Notes: generated from the sequence alone by a model not told the origin. Counted from the first letter of the stretch, positions 14,001-25,994 are shown. The stretch is DNA of 64,000 bases from Paramacrobiotus metropolitanus (GCF_019649055.1 NW_026570228.1:2108001-2172000); one strand, 5' to 3'. Translations and numbers: made by a program.

Positions 14001-14401
14001 GCTCTATACACAGTATGGTTAAAGAAACGGCTCTTGATCAGTTTTTTCTGTTTGCATTCTCTTTTTAACGCTTGGCTTCGTTCTCGTTGTCTCTTCAGAA
14101 CCTGACTTATTTTCTGTTTGTAGATATGGAAGCCTTTGACGTGGTTGTCGGTCGAAATTCCATTTCAGGCGGACTGAAGGATCAGTTTGAGGAGAACAAC
14201 ATTCCCGTTGTCGCTGAACAGTGGCTGGTCAAGAGCTTGATTTATGGCGAGAAGCCGGAATATGATCATCCGGCTTTCTTCCTTAAAACCAGACGTGACA
14301 GCAGGAAACGGACACGTTCGCTGGAAGTGGAGGAAATGGACCCTCTGCCAAGAAGGTCAAAATATCGTAGTGGATACTTGACAGAAAATGGATGGCATTG
14401 A
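11015..14401 (+). CDS. Short 53BP1-like protein: tandem Tudor plus tandem BRCT
   Basis: Seven exons (11015-11247, 12101-12310, 12754-12836, 13024-13223, 13323-13528, 13808-13956, 14124-14401) join in phase to about 452 residues. Two Tudor folds are read at about 50-102 (VWGDAEGPKRRWYAAFVL, then LLIEWGEGG) and 108-165. Two BRCT domains cover about 196-290 and 315-412, with FRFLIAPDSC, IPCMCPEW, FDVVVG and VVAEQWLVKSLIYGE matching the 53BP1 C-terminus block by block. 53BP1/Crb2/Rad9 proteins bind chromatin at double-strand breaks and steer repair and checkpoint signalling. The long SQ/TQ-rich N-terminus of vertebrate 53BP1 (about 1,970 residues in human) is not seen. The first Met is the most upstream in-frame ATG in this exon, but the frame is open to about 10867, so an upstream exon is possible. 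A basic tail follows BRCT2. Identification is strong for the C-terminal half; the N-terminus is uncertain. Confidence 0.88.
11248..11275 (+). repeat. 14-bp tandem duplication carrying two 5' splice sites
   Basis: The unit GTAAGTTACTTACT occurs twice in a row exactly at the exon 1 donor of the 53BP1-like gene. Each copy starts with the consensus donor GTAAGT. Only the first keeps the frame; using the second would add 14 bases that start with an in-frame stop. The unit is also nearly self-complementary. Confidence 0.85.
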
Positions 14402-15708
14402 GTTACGATGCTCAGTCATCAAACTAGAAAGGTTTTTTGCAGTATTTCCCTTTTTTTTCCGTCTAAATCTATTTGTGGATGGTTCAAACTTTTTGGTTAC
14501 CACTGCGGTATCGTGGTCTGTTTATAATTAGTTCGTTATCCAATTTGTATGGTTTTAGGGAACACAGTTTCTGTTTTCAGTGGGCATTTACCTTAATTTT
14601 CGCAACGCGGAGTAAATTATTTTTGGTGTTTACATTTGTTAATACCTCACCTTTGATGGCTTGATTGCATGGTGTTCGGCTTACCCTTTCTCGATTGCTT
14701 ATTGGAATGAAACGTTTTTTGTGCAAAATTTAGATGATAACAGGGAGAAATGGAAAAAATAGAAACTAAGGTTGCTGATTGAAGAAATATGTTTCGGTTT
14801 AGAAATTATTACAGACCACAACGTACAGCTCCATGTGTATTGTAGAATGTACAACAGCTTATTCTGACCATAAGCCGTGCAAAATTTATGCATGTTATCA
14901 AATGCCATAATAATAAATTTAAAATTTATTTAATCATTCTGTCAATCACTACAAAACTAGAATTACCAGTTTCGTCAACTGATGCTTAAAAATTGCAGTA
15001 CTCGTACTTATTAAATTATCAACCTGCTTCCTTCGCTTGGCGCTTACAGTTAGTGCTAGGACATAAGTAATTAACAGCATGCAACGAATCAACGATGTGA
15101 GAATCCTCCAAAATACCATTTCATAGTTTTTCAGGTCGGATGTACAATTTTTGACAATCACGTTCGTTGTCAAATTTAATCGTTATTTCAGGGAACGCTT
15201 CCGGTTGTTCGCTGAATCATACGTACTGTACAGGGAAGTACGGTATCATCTTCGACCACGTGCTAACTGTACAGTGGCTGATCTGTCATACAGGCACATG
15301 CGCACACATTCCCTGTTTGGATTAAAATTCAGCTGTGGTTTCTTTGATGAACAGAGAAACCAGCCTGATCAGAGTCCGTTGTCTGTGGTTAAAGAAAACG
15401 TTCCCAAACTTTCCTGATTGATGTTGTAATCGCAGATTATTGGTTTCTTTTCGTTTCTGATCCTTTTTTTCTTTGGGAGCCGTTTAATCTAGGGATGCTG
15501 TAGCTGTATCACCTGTTGCTTCCAATGCAACATCCAGCGTCAAAACTACTTTTCAACGCAGTAATTAAGCCTAGTGGTGACTTTTAAGATTTCAAATTAT
15601 TCTAATATTCTCAGAAATCTTTTACTAAGTGTCAAGCGTCACGGATGCCAGTCTACAGTATTTTAGCCGTTTTATTTTATTGGTGATTGATTGATATTTC
15701 CACGGTAA
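14402..15708. other. Spacer between 53BP1-like gene and shugoshin
   Basis: AT-rich, with an AATAAA-like stretch near 14910. A modest frame at 15151-15417 (+) has no splice context or recognisable family. It probably holds the 3' UTR of the upstream gene and the promoter of shugoshin. No other gene is supported. Confidence 0.5.
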
Positions 15709-18335
15709 ATGGCCCGTTCCCCGATCCGAGAGCTCTCCGCCTCCAAGTTGCCCGTCTCATCCCTGTTGGGCAGCAAACCTCGGAAGCGCGTGCGCTTGTA
15801 TAATGAACGAATTCTGACGAAAGCGGAGCATCGTCGACATCTGCAGCAGCGGGCTCGTCGAATGCGCCAGCGACGTCCCTGTCGCTTCCCTCCGCTCTGC
15901 CACCATCCCCATGCGCGATATCAGCGATTGAAACCTTACACTCGCATTATCGAGATTACGAAAACAGCTCCCGAAGGTTAGTGTACAGATACTGCGTACT
16001 CCAGAAGCCTTGCTAACAGGTTAAAAGAAGCCAAGAAATCACTGAAAATGCGTTTTTGTGAGTTTTCGTCTATTTAATGTGCAGTTATATTATTCGTGAT
16101 TTATGATGCATTATCAGTAATTTTCACAGAGGTTCCGAGTTTTTACGTTGTTGTAGAGAGCTTGGAATAATTTTTTTAGGCGACATTTTACACAGGATCA
16201 TTTAACAAGCATTTTTAATCAGTTTAAAAGAGAATTATTAATGTTAAATAACAGTGTTCTGGGAATCGATGATGTTGTTATTTTTATACGATGACTGGCT
16301 CCTTTAATATGCACAATTTGTTTCAAGTGTGTTAATGGTGCGATGAAACATGAAGCAGAATTTCTTGTGATGTTGCAGATGAGAGTCTGTGTGCAGCTAA
16401 CCGAAAGTATCAAACTCTGTGTCGCGATCTGGCCAAGGATAACGCCCGCCTTAAAATGGAAAATAAGGATTACCGGGAAGCTGTGCAACAAGGCTATTCC
16501 AAAGAGTGAGTTCTTTTAGTGAAGTGCTGTAATCAGGTCTTGAAAAATGTACGAGTAGTCTGATTATCATGAGTATTAAATGAAGAAATAAATTCAAAAT
16601 GAATTTAATTGATCATGTTATCCGGAAAGTTTAATTACGTTATTTAAGTTCAGTGTTTCGGAATTGGTTACCTTTTGAGTTGCTGGTAGATAGATGAATC
16701 TGCATTATGTAGAAATAATTTAGCACCAAGTTTTTTTTGTAGTCTCGATCTGTACGAATCGCAGCATGCACACTTGCATTTGCGCAATGTTGTGGCCAAG
16801 TTCATGGTGACTGTGCGTGATGAAGGCAGCTTTGTGTTGGTAAGAAAAGCGTTTGTTGCATTCGTGGTAGTGCTTGCAGTTTAGGCTTTCGCGTGTTTTG
16901 TATAGCCCAATGATCTTCTCCGTCTAATGCCAAATTATGCCGAGATTGAGGCGAATCCTGCTGGTAGGTGAACTGCGCATGCCAACAGATATTTTCGGTT
17001 TGTTAATACTTGATACTAATTAAAATTGGAATTTTCAGTTCTGACTCCGCCAAAGCTGTCTATTAAGGTTGGGCCCCTGACTGTCAAAAAAGGAGTGGCC
17101 GTGCCACCCGATCTTGGTAAACCTACCCTACGAAACGCTACGATTAGTCAGATTTAGCATCTTTGATAAAATGTTGGATATAAAAAAAGGTTGATATAAA
17201 ATGTAGTATATTTGACAGTCTATCGTCATACGTTTTGATATGTACATATGTGGCACAATCAGCTGTTTCGGAGTTAATATGTGTAACAGCCAAATTCCTG
17301 GTCCATAAAGTTTTGCGTTTTGTTGGTTTTCTTTTGCGCTTTTATATGTGAATTATCAGATTTTTTGCTTTTCTTCTTTGTTGCTTATTTTTTGCTGTTT
17401 TGCTTTTGTGTGATCCGCTGCCAGCTTTACAACTACAGTTTCAACCGGCAGTTACCTTTCCCGGCGCAAATATTCTCGCATGGGTATAATTCTTTTTCGG
17501 AAACTTTGTAGATCCTCTGCAGGAAGAATTCCAGCCGCGCGAAGGTGCCAAGATCGTGCGCGGTGTGTCGCAGGTTGCCAAATCTGCTAAGTTTAAGAAG
17601 CGCCACACCGCTCTTCCCAGTGATCTGCTCAAGTCTCTCAATGCGGCGAGCTTGGCGGATAGTCCGGTGGCCTTACGCGATCAGTCACCTCTTCCAAGCA
17701 CTTCCCACGACGACGACACCCGCCACACTCCTACTTCCACCGTCAAAGACCCAAATCCCGTGGATGAGTATGATTACCAGCGGGAAATCGACCGAGCCAA
17801 AGAGCAGACACCGCCGACCAACAAGCGCACGGCGGCGGCGTTGAATGGGGAAGCCCCCAAGCACCGTCCCCGTGCCGCGCGCCGCTCCAACCTCCCGGTG
17901 ACGGATGAAGCGTCCACCCCGAAGAAGCTGTGTTTTCAGAATGACGACGCTACAGCGGAAAATAACGATGACGATGCTGTAGAGTTTCTCATTGTGCCGG
18001 TGAAGAATCGGAAGTTAAGCGGGAAGAAGAAGACAGTCGAGGGTGATGGTGGTGTTTTCAGTGAAGCGTCCGAAGAGGATCCCGAGGATGGGGAACGGTG
18101 CGCGACGCCGCCGGTGGAGGCCGGAGATTTCGGACGGGGACTGCGGCGATCGGCGCGCGCCACCACAGCCCATATCAAATCCTTGAAAGAGCCGAGTTTA
18201 ATGAAGAAGATGCGCCGTCCCGTGGACATCCCGGCGCTGAATCCGTCGGCAGAACGGAAGCGGGTGTCGCGCGGCACACGCGGTGGAAGTTTCGGTAAAA
18301 GTGGCCGCAAATCGGAGGAGCCGGCGTCAGCGTGA
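15709..18335 (+). CDS. Shugoshin-like centromeric cohesion protector
   Basis: Six exons (15709-15976, 16379-16505, 16743-16839, 16906-16963, 17039-17116, 17512-18335) chain in phase to 483 residues. A basic N-terminal segment precedes a predicted coiled coil at about 90-150 (segments such as LCRDLAKDNARLKMENKDY). This resembles the shugoshin coiled coil that dimerises and docks PP2A-B56. The long last exon is acidic and low-complexity. Near the end (about 419-445) it carries the conserved shugoshin C-terminal basic motif, read as LRRSARATTAHIKSLKEPS followed by LMKKMRRP. That motif binds phospho-histone H2A in the family. Shugoshins protect cohesin at centromeres in meiosis and mitosis. The assignment rests mainly on this motif and the coiled-coil/acidic/motif architecture. 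An AATAAA lies at 18592, about 260 bases past the stop. Confidence 0.82.
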
Positions 18336-19430
18336 GAAAACACGGATCTGGTAGGAACATAATCTCGGGCTGTATGTTTTTTGGTTCAAGATTGGCTTTA
18401 CGCCGTGGAAATAGTCAACATTTTTGTCCTTTGAATGCTCTTACCTTTTTTTGTACAGTGGTCTGCGTTGGGTTGGATAATACTTGCACGTTTAGCGTTT
18501 TATGGAGTATTCTGTATATTTTATAGTTTAATGATCCGCCGGTTTGTTTGGTAATGTGTATTTTTGATATTATGACCGGCATGTAGACCGCAATAAAAAT
18601 TTGATTGCGTTTTATTGTGGGAAACTTTTTTTACAGGACCGGGCTGTAAAACAAATTAGCCGGCATTGTAGCGTTTGCCGCCGTTTTTCCCCGGCTGCAG
18701 TCGACTCGCGTTATTTATTATTCTAGTGGCGTAAATGGTGTTCCGGGAGAGATTGCGGGTTGGGTATATATTCAAGTACGGGTTTTTATCAGCAATCGGC
18801 ATAATTGTCAGCCGGCAGCAATGGGGCATTGTGATTGTGTTGGGCTGTGCATTAGCTGATAGCGGAGAATTCCCCGGCAAGACAAATGACCAGTGGAGCG
18901 GATGTGACAGTGAATTAGGGGGATGAAATTGTCTCCGTCCTGTGCTTGAGCAGTTGGAGGATGTGCTGTTTTACGATAATGATCATCAGATGAGAGGGAG
19001 AGCGAGAGATGGGGAGTGGAAATGGGAACGAGATAGACTGGAGTATGTGTAACTGTGTATAGATGTGCAGGGATTCTATCAAAGCTAAACAAAATCAATG
19101 GCCAATACGCGCGGATCATCCGGCGTTTTTCCCCCCGTTTCGTAGATCAGGAACGCGGGCCCAGTGTCAGTAGTTGAGAGTTGATTTCGTATCCGCATCC
19201 AATTCTCCGGCTGGTATCTGTTGTATGTACTGTGTATATATATCGGTGCAATGTGGAGTTTATATTAGATGCTGAGGGTAATCACCGAGCTGTCACGCTT
19301 GATTGCTGGCATGGTGGTATGGGGATTGTGCCGGCTGTTGTAGCGTTTTGCCTCTTAATGCTTTTCCTTGGGAATTTATTTTGATTTTTGCTAAAGCAGC
19401 TGGTATTAAACCGTCAACGCGGCGACGTAT
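18336..19430. other. Shugoshin 3' UTR and upstream region of the EGF-like gene
   Basis: The first part is the shugoshin 3' UTR. Two short frames look like signal peptides. One begins at 18735 (+), with hydrophobic residues ending in an Ala-Leu-Ala-Asp-like cleavage site. The other is a hydrophobic Met-started run at about 19319-19384 (+). Either could be a leader exon for the downstream EGF-like membrane protein, but no splice junction joining them in frame was found. Confidence 0.4.
18592..18597 (+). terminator. Poly(A) signal AATAAA after shugoshin
   Basis: A canonical AATAAA hexamer lies about 257 bases past the shugoshin stop codon, in a region with no other gene on this strand. It is followed within 30 bases by a T-rich stretch, as expected for a cleavage site. 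Confidence 0.5.
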
Positions 19431-22400
19431 ATGATGTCGTTTATGCGTTCCACGATGGATCCGTGTAGTCGGAATCCCTGTCCACTGCAGTACGCCTGTA
19501 AGGTGGTGGCCAATGTGTCCTTTGCGTGTATCTACGAGCCGCTGTCCACCCTGCCCACACCCTGCACGCAGACGGTGTGTTTCAATGGAGGATCGTGTAT
19601 CGCGGCGTTTCCCAGTAATATCTGTCTGTGTCCGGTGGAGTGGACCGGGGATGATTGTTCGGGTAAGTGTCATGGCATTTGTCATGCTGTTATCGATTTC
19701 TGGTGTCGGATAATTGTGTAGTTAAAAAAGCATTTGCTCTGAACGTTGCACACGGGGTTAGGATGGGATGACCTTACTTATATAATTTTCCTATTCTCGA
19801 AAAACGCAAATATGTTCTGTACGGCAGCTTTTAAAAAACACATACGCATTTAAAATATTTTTATATTGCCTGGAAAGGTGAAAGTTAAGACACTTTAAAA
19901 ATTTTTCCATTATAATTTTTATCGTTTACAAGAAGGTTTAATATCAGTTTTGAATGATGCTTGATAAATATAATAATATAATTCACATGCAATCGAAACT
20001 CCATTTCGGCGCCTATTCATTGATTTTCTTGCAATTTTTACGTGAATGTTTTTGACTCGGAAAGCTGTCCATGTTCAGAAACCTTTCAACACAGATTAAA
20101 TATGTACACGCAAATCTAAATAATTTAAAAACATCATTTTCAGCACATAAACGGCACATGGAAGAAGTGAATACGCAATATAAGGATTGAATTTGCACTG
20201 GGACGTATAAAGTACTTATTTTCTATCTTTTACGCCGTTATGCATGCCGTTTTTAGGTTATTAAGATTTGCTATTTTTTGAAAGGTTTTCGTGCGGTTTA
20301 GAGCTTTCAAAGTGGAAATCGTTATCTTGCAATTAACGCCAATGAATGGGCGTCGTAATGGAATTTTAATTGCGTGTCTGTCGCCGGTTGATTAATATTA
20401 AATGCAGTTATACGACAATGCTGGCCGGCTGTACTGCCGCGTCGATAGGCGGGTATTGGTGGGAACGTAATGATTTCGCTAACTGTAAGCACAGCATATC
20501 CAGATGGCAGCTAATCGGGATTGGCCCATGGCTTATAAATGGGATATTATTTTCCCTTATAACTTCCAGACAAGATACTATTGATTTCTTTTGAGGGCTA
20601 AAAAAATAGTACCCATTCATTTCGTATTCCACTTCAACTTATTAAAGATTCAATGGAAGTTTCTCTGGGAAACGAGTAAAGGGATGAATCGCAGGGATAA
20701 AGTGGAACGCCACAGATGCGCGCCGGTCAGCGCAATTGAAAATGTTAATCAGATTGCGCTGCTGCGATATCCATGACATATTGCATGCCGGGGTAACCAG
20801 GCGTATTTTCTCTATGTAATATTTTAAAATCTTTTAAAAAAATTAATCGAGAAATTTAGTTGCACATGTTTCATGTTAACTGTAAGCATCATGTAACTTT
20901 TCCCTGAAAGGCAGCATAGCAGCAGAAGTAAAACTTGTGACTATGCTTATTGCACCGAAGCTGAAAAATATACATATCCTCGGATTATTTTAGATAATAT
21001 AAAACCGTTTTAGGAGTGCAGTACTTAAGCGTCTGCTTGTACAGTGCTATCTTGAGTTTTTTTATAACGAATTATGACGAAAAAATCTTGAGTTCTGTAT
21101 AACGAATTTTGTGAAAATATCCACTTTGTAAATAATTGCAAATTTTAACACATAATTACATTATATGCAGGTTCACAATGCACAACGATTTTGGAATTTG
21201 GACTATGTTGTTATCGCTTGTTATTGTATACAGTAGGTCCGGGCACTAGTTATACGATATTATGTTGCGCATTTCTACCAAGTAAGCAAATACTGTATAT
21301 GTAATGCTTATAAGAGTAATATATGCTGGATAATATCGATCTGTGCAAAAGGTAAATATTACCCAGAATTTTAATGAATTTCAAATCGATTTCGTCTTTG
21401 ACATTTTCTAGCATAAGTAATCCTTCTTTTAAGACATGCACGCATAGGACACTGACGTCTCTAATAAAGGAAAACGCGCAGATTGCCCGCATTACGCGGG
21501 GATAATAATGTGTTAAGTAGCTCTTAAAAGTCCGGTATCTCATTTCCGGTGCGCGTAATACACGGAAATCAATCCCATCCTCCATAAATTCTCTTATTCC
21601 CGCGGCCTGCTTAAATACCGGTCATCGGGCGCCGCAGTGCATGCGTCCCTTAAAATGAAATCCAGCATGTTACACAAACATCAATCCAGTAACATCAACA
21701 TACTCGTGTACGTACCATGTTTACTCTCATACTCAACTATCTTGGGAAATTGAAAACGCTACAGTTTATAAAACTCATCAGTCTGTGGGTTTTCTGCAAG
21801 CCTACAACTCACCAGTCTAGCTATCTGTTTCTCTAGAGGATATGTATATAGTACGGAGACATAGTTACATACCGTATAATTATTTTTTTGATAAACGATT
21901 ATGGTTATATGTAGTTGTATACTTTTTATATACGCGTATTGTTAGTGATACATACCGTTATATTTTTTATATAGGTAGTTACATAGTTACATTTGTTTTA
22001 TATAATGTATATAGATATTTTTTATGAATTTCCTCTTGTTTGTATATATAGTACGCAATCCCAACACGGACTACACGGAATACCACCGCGTCCAGCAGCT
22101 GCACCATGTGGCCGTGGCTATCGGCGTCCTGGTGACCGCGTTCCTCCTGGCCTTCCTGCTGGTACTGTGCTGTCACTGTAAATCCTCCCGGCGGTGGACG
22201 GTCTTCAAGGAGCAGTGTAAGCATCTCCTGGGACAGCCGCGTTCAACGGATATTGAGCCCATTGTTGACATCAGTTCGGTGCAGAAGGCCCGCTTATGCC
22301 CGGAAGTCGTTTACTTTACGGCGGCGGCCAATCAGGAGGAGACGGCGGGCGCCGGCACGCCGGTGATGCAACAGTCGTATTATGCGGTAGATGAGAGGCC

Positions 22401-22485
22401 GCCAATTTCCAGTCTGACTGGACGACCGTTAATAACCGGATCGGCTTATGCCGCTGCACATCACATGGAGCATCTGCGAGTATGA
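19431..22485 (+). CDS. EGF-like single-pass transmembrane protein
   Basis: Two exons, 19431-19662 and 22052-22485, join in phase to about 221 residues across a 2.4-kb intron. The extracellular part is cysteine-rich. A partial module is followed by a complete EGF pattern at about 45-77 that includes CFNGGSC and CLCPVEWTGDDC. A hydrophobic segment at about 95-120 (VAVAIGVLVTAFLLAFLLVL) ends in Cys-Cys-His-Cys and basic residues, so the topology is type I with a cytoplasmic tail of about 100 residues. Such small EGF membrane proteins include neuregulin/Spitz-type ligands and Notch-type modifiers, but no specific family is recognised. The in-frame stop just upstream of 19431 means the signal peptide must come from an unlinked 5' exon or be absent. 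The start is therefore uncertain; the rest is firm. Confidence 0.7.
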
Positions 22486-22917
22486 ATGCAATTTAACATA
22501 CTTAACGGGCGAACCGGCAAAGTTTTCTTGTTGTCTATATTGCACCGTGTGGGCGCCACACGGATGCTTCAATCTGACGAGAAATTGTTTTTTCTTCAGA
22601 ATTCAGTATTTCATTCAACTGCTCGCTTCTTTTTATCGCTGCATATGCACAACGTATTTAACATCCAGTTTGTTGTAAATACTGCATATTAATATTTCGG
22701 TTTTATTGTGACCGTATGAAATTGAACAAAAATTAGGTAATTCATTCTCACTTATGTCTTATAATAACTGAAACGCGTACTTAGAGGATTTTAGATATCC
22801 AAACGTTTACGGTGCTTTAAAGCATGAGTGCAACTGTGCAACATTTTTCAGGGATTCTCAGTCTGCAGGATTCAGCATGTACAGCAGTGCACAAGTGTAC
22901 AATAAGCTTGGAAGACA
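22486..22917. other. 3' region of the EGF-like gene up to the transposon
   Basis: AT-rich sequence with no supported gene. It probably holds the 3' UTR of the EGF-like gene. It ends at the left copy of the CATTACTTA target duplication. Confidence 0.5.
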
Positions 22918-22926
22918 CATTACTTA
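22918..22926. repeat. Left 9-bp target site duplication (CATTACTTA)
   Basis: CATTACTTA directly abuts the left GGCCAATGTC terminus of the inverted-repeat element. It is repeated without mismatch at 25995-26003 on the other side. Confidence 0.9.
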
Positions 22927-23298
22927 GGCCAATGTCAAAACGCCGGCAGAATTTTCTGCCGACCGAATTTTTGTGTGGTCAAAATGCCGGCCGAATTTTC
23001 TGCCGACCGAATTTTTGCGTGGTCAAAATGCCGGCCGAATTTCCTGCCGACAGAATTTTTGTGGGGTCAAAACGCCGGCAGATTTTTTTCAACATTTTCA
23101 ATTGTAAGTAAAAATAATAAAAAATATTACCTGCCTCGAGGCATACTTGGCACGCGGTGTATAACAAAGGTTTGGGAATCTACACTTATGCAATTATACC
23201 AGTTTCTTTATCGGCACGATTTTAGTGTTGCTTTGACAGGGTGTATAAAAACTCGCAAAAGAGAATCAAGAGGCCGCGCAAAAAAGACAAACAAGGTG
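22927..23298 (+). repeat. Left inverted-repeat arm with tandem subrepeats
   Basis: The arm contains about three copies of a roughly 50-bp unit alternating GTCAAAAYGCCGGC, GAATTTTCTGCCG and GAATTTTTGTG. Next comes a shared block with CTGCCTCGAGGCATACTTGG, then a diverged block ending GACAAACAAGGTG. Open frames read through the GC-rich units are an artefact of the repeat. Confidence 0.85.
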
Positions 23299-23611
23299 CC
23301 ACAAAATAGGTAGAAAACCAACTTAAAGCGATCCTCGCATAAAGTAAAGGGTTAACATATTATGTACTGTATTCGTTTCAGAAGAAGCTTCTACCTGTAC
23401 CCATACATGTTCCATCGTCCGACAAATAAGCAAAATTAAAGGAGTATGCAATGCGCTTTCAGAAACCAATCATCTAATCATATACCTGACATATACCTGC
23501 TGTGCTGCGCGACGAATAATGTTATACGTTAAATGCATCGACGAACGCATTTTCTTTGTGAGCGCGTCTGCGCGTAGAAATTCCTTGCCGGAAGTGCTCC
23601 AATCTAAAATA

Positions 23612-23779
23612 AATTTCGAGTATTCGAAATTCAAATACACTACCGTTTGAATTCCGAGTAATCGGAATTGCAATTGCATGCATTACAATTCCGAGTAATC
23701 GCAATTTAGAAGGGCGCTGTTTTAATTGCGAGTATTCGAAATCTAATTTCCGACATTCCAATTCCGAGTATTCGGAATT
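23612..23779. repeat. Left cluster of 20-bp palindromes
   Basis: Palindromes of the form AATTCCGAGTANTCGGAATT or AATTTCGAGTATTCGAAATT occur at 23612-23631, 23650-23669 and 23760-23779, with degenerate copies between. They may be subterminal transposase-binding or structural sites. They recur in the right half of the element. Confidence 0.8.
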
Positions 23780-25303
23780 GCAGCGCAAATACCTAATATG
23801 AATTTAAATAGGTGACTGCTATGCGCCCCGACAAACCGGGCGCACAGAATTTGGCTTTGCGCCCCGAATTTCCGAGTGCGGAAATATCGGCGATTTGTGT
23901 GTTTTTCGGAGGTTTTTTATATTTTGTTTGGCTTCTTTTATTTATTTAACCACTCATTTTTCCTGTTGTATTGTCGAATACGCTAGATTGCTTGAAGAGG
24001 TAAGATACCAGAATGCACCCCCATACCCAAACTTTAGGTAATATGCGCTTTCCATAAAAAATCTGGAGAAGCAATATTAAAGTTGCTAACTTTATCGTGT
24101 CTGTCCTGAAGTAGCACTTCAGTACAGTACAGCCGTAAAGGTTGTAGCGCGCATGAAAGCAGGACAGCTTGCATATGCCTCAGCCTTAACCTGGGAATTT
24201 ATTAGCGTTAACACAGCTACGGCAACAACAGCGACGAAGCGTAATGATTAGGCTTTATGTATCGGTATTTGAGCATTTGGTGAAGACAAAGCACCGGAAC
24301 ACGGGTCACCGGCGCAGCCGTCCGCGTCGTCCTAGCTAAAACAACCCCTCCCCCCCGTGTCCTCGCAAAAGAGGGTGGGCAGCAGGGAAAAACGACTTGA
24401 TACATGTAAATCAACTTTACTTCGACACAATAGCAACTAAAAGGTACTAAACACAGATGTGCATTCGCTGTGCGAAATCGTCAATCATAGTTGCATTGCT
24501 TTTCCGGTATCCCAACGACACACCTAATGGCTTTTCTCGGCTGGACACTGGTTAACCAAGTCGTGAAGCCTTGCAGCTTCCTGCACTGGGTTAACCGGAA
24601 TTACCGTTGCTAATTCTATGTAGTTTGCTACAGTTTTCTGCATGGAGTGAAGTTGAACTTCCGTGCCGCTCTAGATGACCTATAACAATTGTTACTCACA
24701 GAACTTGATACCTGCCTTATTAGCTTGCTGTAAAGGAGAAAATCAGGATTTCTCAGACTGATTCCGTGATGTTTTGAACAACCTTTCCAATAAACCAGGC
24801 GGTAAAAAGGGGATAAACAAAACAAAAAGTTAGCTATTAAGGGCTTTCAAATTCTGCAGTTCTCTTTCAGCTTCTGCTCCCTGCAGCCTTAAGGATAATT
24901 CGAGTTAAAAAATTAAGTTAAAACATTCTAGTGCCGGAAAAACAGAAATTTTTGATATTTCTGCGCCCGAACATTCGGAGCGCACAGCCAAAATCTGTGC
25001 GCCCAAACACTCGGGGCGCACAAATAAATTCTATGCGCCCGGTTTGTCGGGACGCCCAGCCATTTCGTTTTAAATAATCGGTTTTCTATAAAAATTTTTA
25101 TTTAAATTTCCGTTATAACGTACTTACCATCAAACTTCATACTACGCAAACTAGTGTTGTTCTGCGATACATTATATAGTATAACTGAACATTTATGACC
25201 AAATTAACTTTAATAATCGAATGACAGTAGAGTTTTTAAACTTTTAGCGCTCTGAAAATTTGTCTTAATGATAAATATTCGGATTTTATTTCACCGCATT
25301 TTA

Positions 25304-25470
25304 AATTTCGAGTATTCGAAATTCAAACTACTGCATTTTGAATTCCGAGTAATCGGAATTCAAATTACGGACTTTTAAATTTCGAATATTGTATTCGAAA
25401 ATCTAAAAAAATACATTTAGATTACTTGGAATTGGAAATACCAGAATTTCAATTCCGAGTACTCGGAATT
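25304..25470. repeat. Right cluster of 20-bp palindromes
   Basis: The same palindromes appear at 25304-25323, 25341-25360 and 25451-25470, in mirrored position to the left cluster. A matching 15-bp inverted pair, TTGCCGGAAGTGCTC and its complement, brackets the two clusters near 23585 and 25501. Confidence 0.8.
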
Positions 25471-25638
25471 GGTATCGAAATTATTTCGCATGCAATTTCG
25501 AGCACTTCCGGCAACACTACTTCACGAGAGTCAGCTGTGCCAGTCTAGACTCTGAAGTTCTGGCTCATCTCAGGTACGTTCCAAAAGGAATCAGACAAAA
25601 TCACACTTCGGTGTTATTGCCGCTGTGGCATTGTTGAA

Positions 25639-25994
25639 CACCTTGTTTGTCTGTTTTGCGCGGCTTTTTCTTTCTCTCCCGGTCTCCCGGGAGTTTCTAT
25701 GCACGCTGTCAATGCAACAGCACTAAAGCATGCCGATAAAGATCCTTATGTAACTGTAAGATCCAGATCTTTGTTATACACCGCGTGCCAAGTATGCCTC
25801 GAGGCAGGTATTATTTTTTAGAATTTTTACTTTTAGCTGAAAACGTTGAAAAAATTCTGCCGGCATTTTGACCACCGGAAATTCGGCCGGCGTTTTGACC
25901 CCACAAAAATTCTGCCGGCAGAAAATTCGGCCGGCATTTTGACCGCACAAAAATTCGGTCGGCAGAAAATTCTGCCGGCGTTTTGACATTGGCC
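25639..25994 (-). repeat. Right inverted-repeat arm with tandem subrepeats
   Basis: Reverse complement of the left arm, with base changes, one differently arranged subrepeat (an extra CCGGTGGTC variant) and a small insertion near 25680. The divergence suggests the insertion is not very recent, although the target duplication is perfect. Confidence 0.85.

Larger units (their letters stand above)
22927..25994. mobile_element. Foldback-type DNA transposon with long inverted repeats
   Basis: The 3,068-bp element starts GGCCAATGTCAAAACGCC and ends with its exact reverse complement. The arms match over about 370 bp (22927-23298 against 25639-25994) and are built of short tandem subrepeats alternating GTCAAAA, GCCGGC and GAATTTT blocks. 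Inside lie nested inverted clusters of 20-bp palindromes, then GCGCCC-rich blocks (23820-23900 and 24965-25060), then about 900 bp of unique DNA. No transposase reading frame is seen, so it is non-autonomous. A 9-bp target duplication and subrepeat-rich inverted termini are hallmarks of Foldback/Mutator-like (MULE) elements. P-type elements make 7-8 bp, Tc1/mariner 2 bp and hAT 8 bp. The family label is inferred; the structure is seen directly. Confidence 0.88.

Noticed and set aside
17936-18343. 135-codon minus-strand frame
   Set aside because: Antisense of the shugoshin last exon.
22824-23313. Overlapping frames with a repeated Asn-Phe-Leu-Pro-Thr-Glu pattern
   Set aside because: They are translations of the transposon's tandem subrepeats and recur on the opposite strand at 25774-25989. 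They are not a gene.
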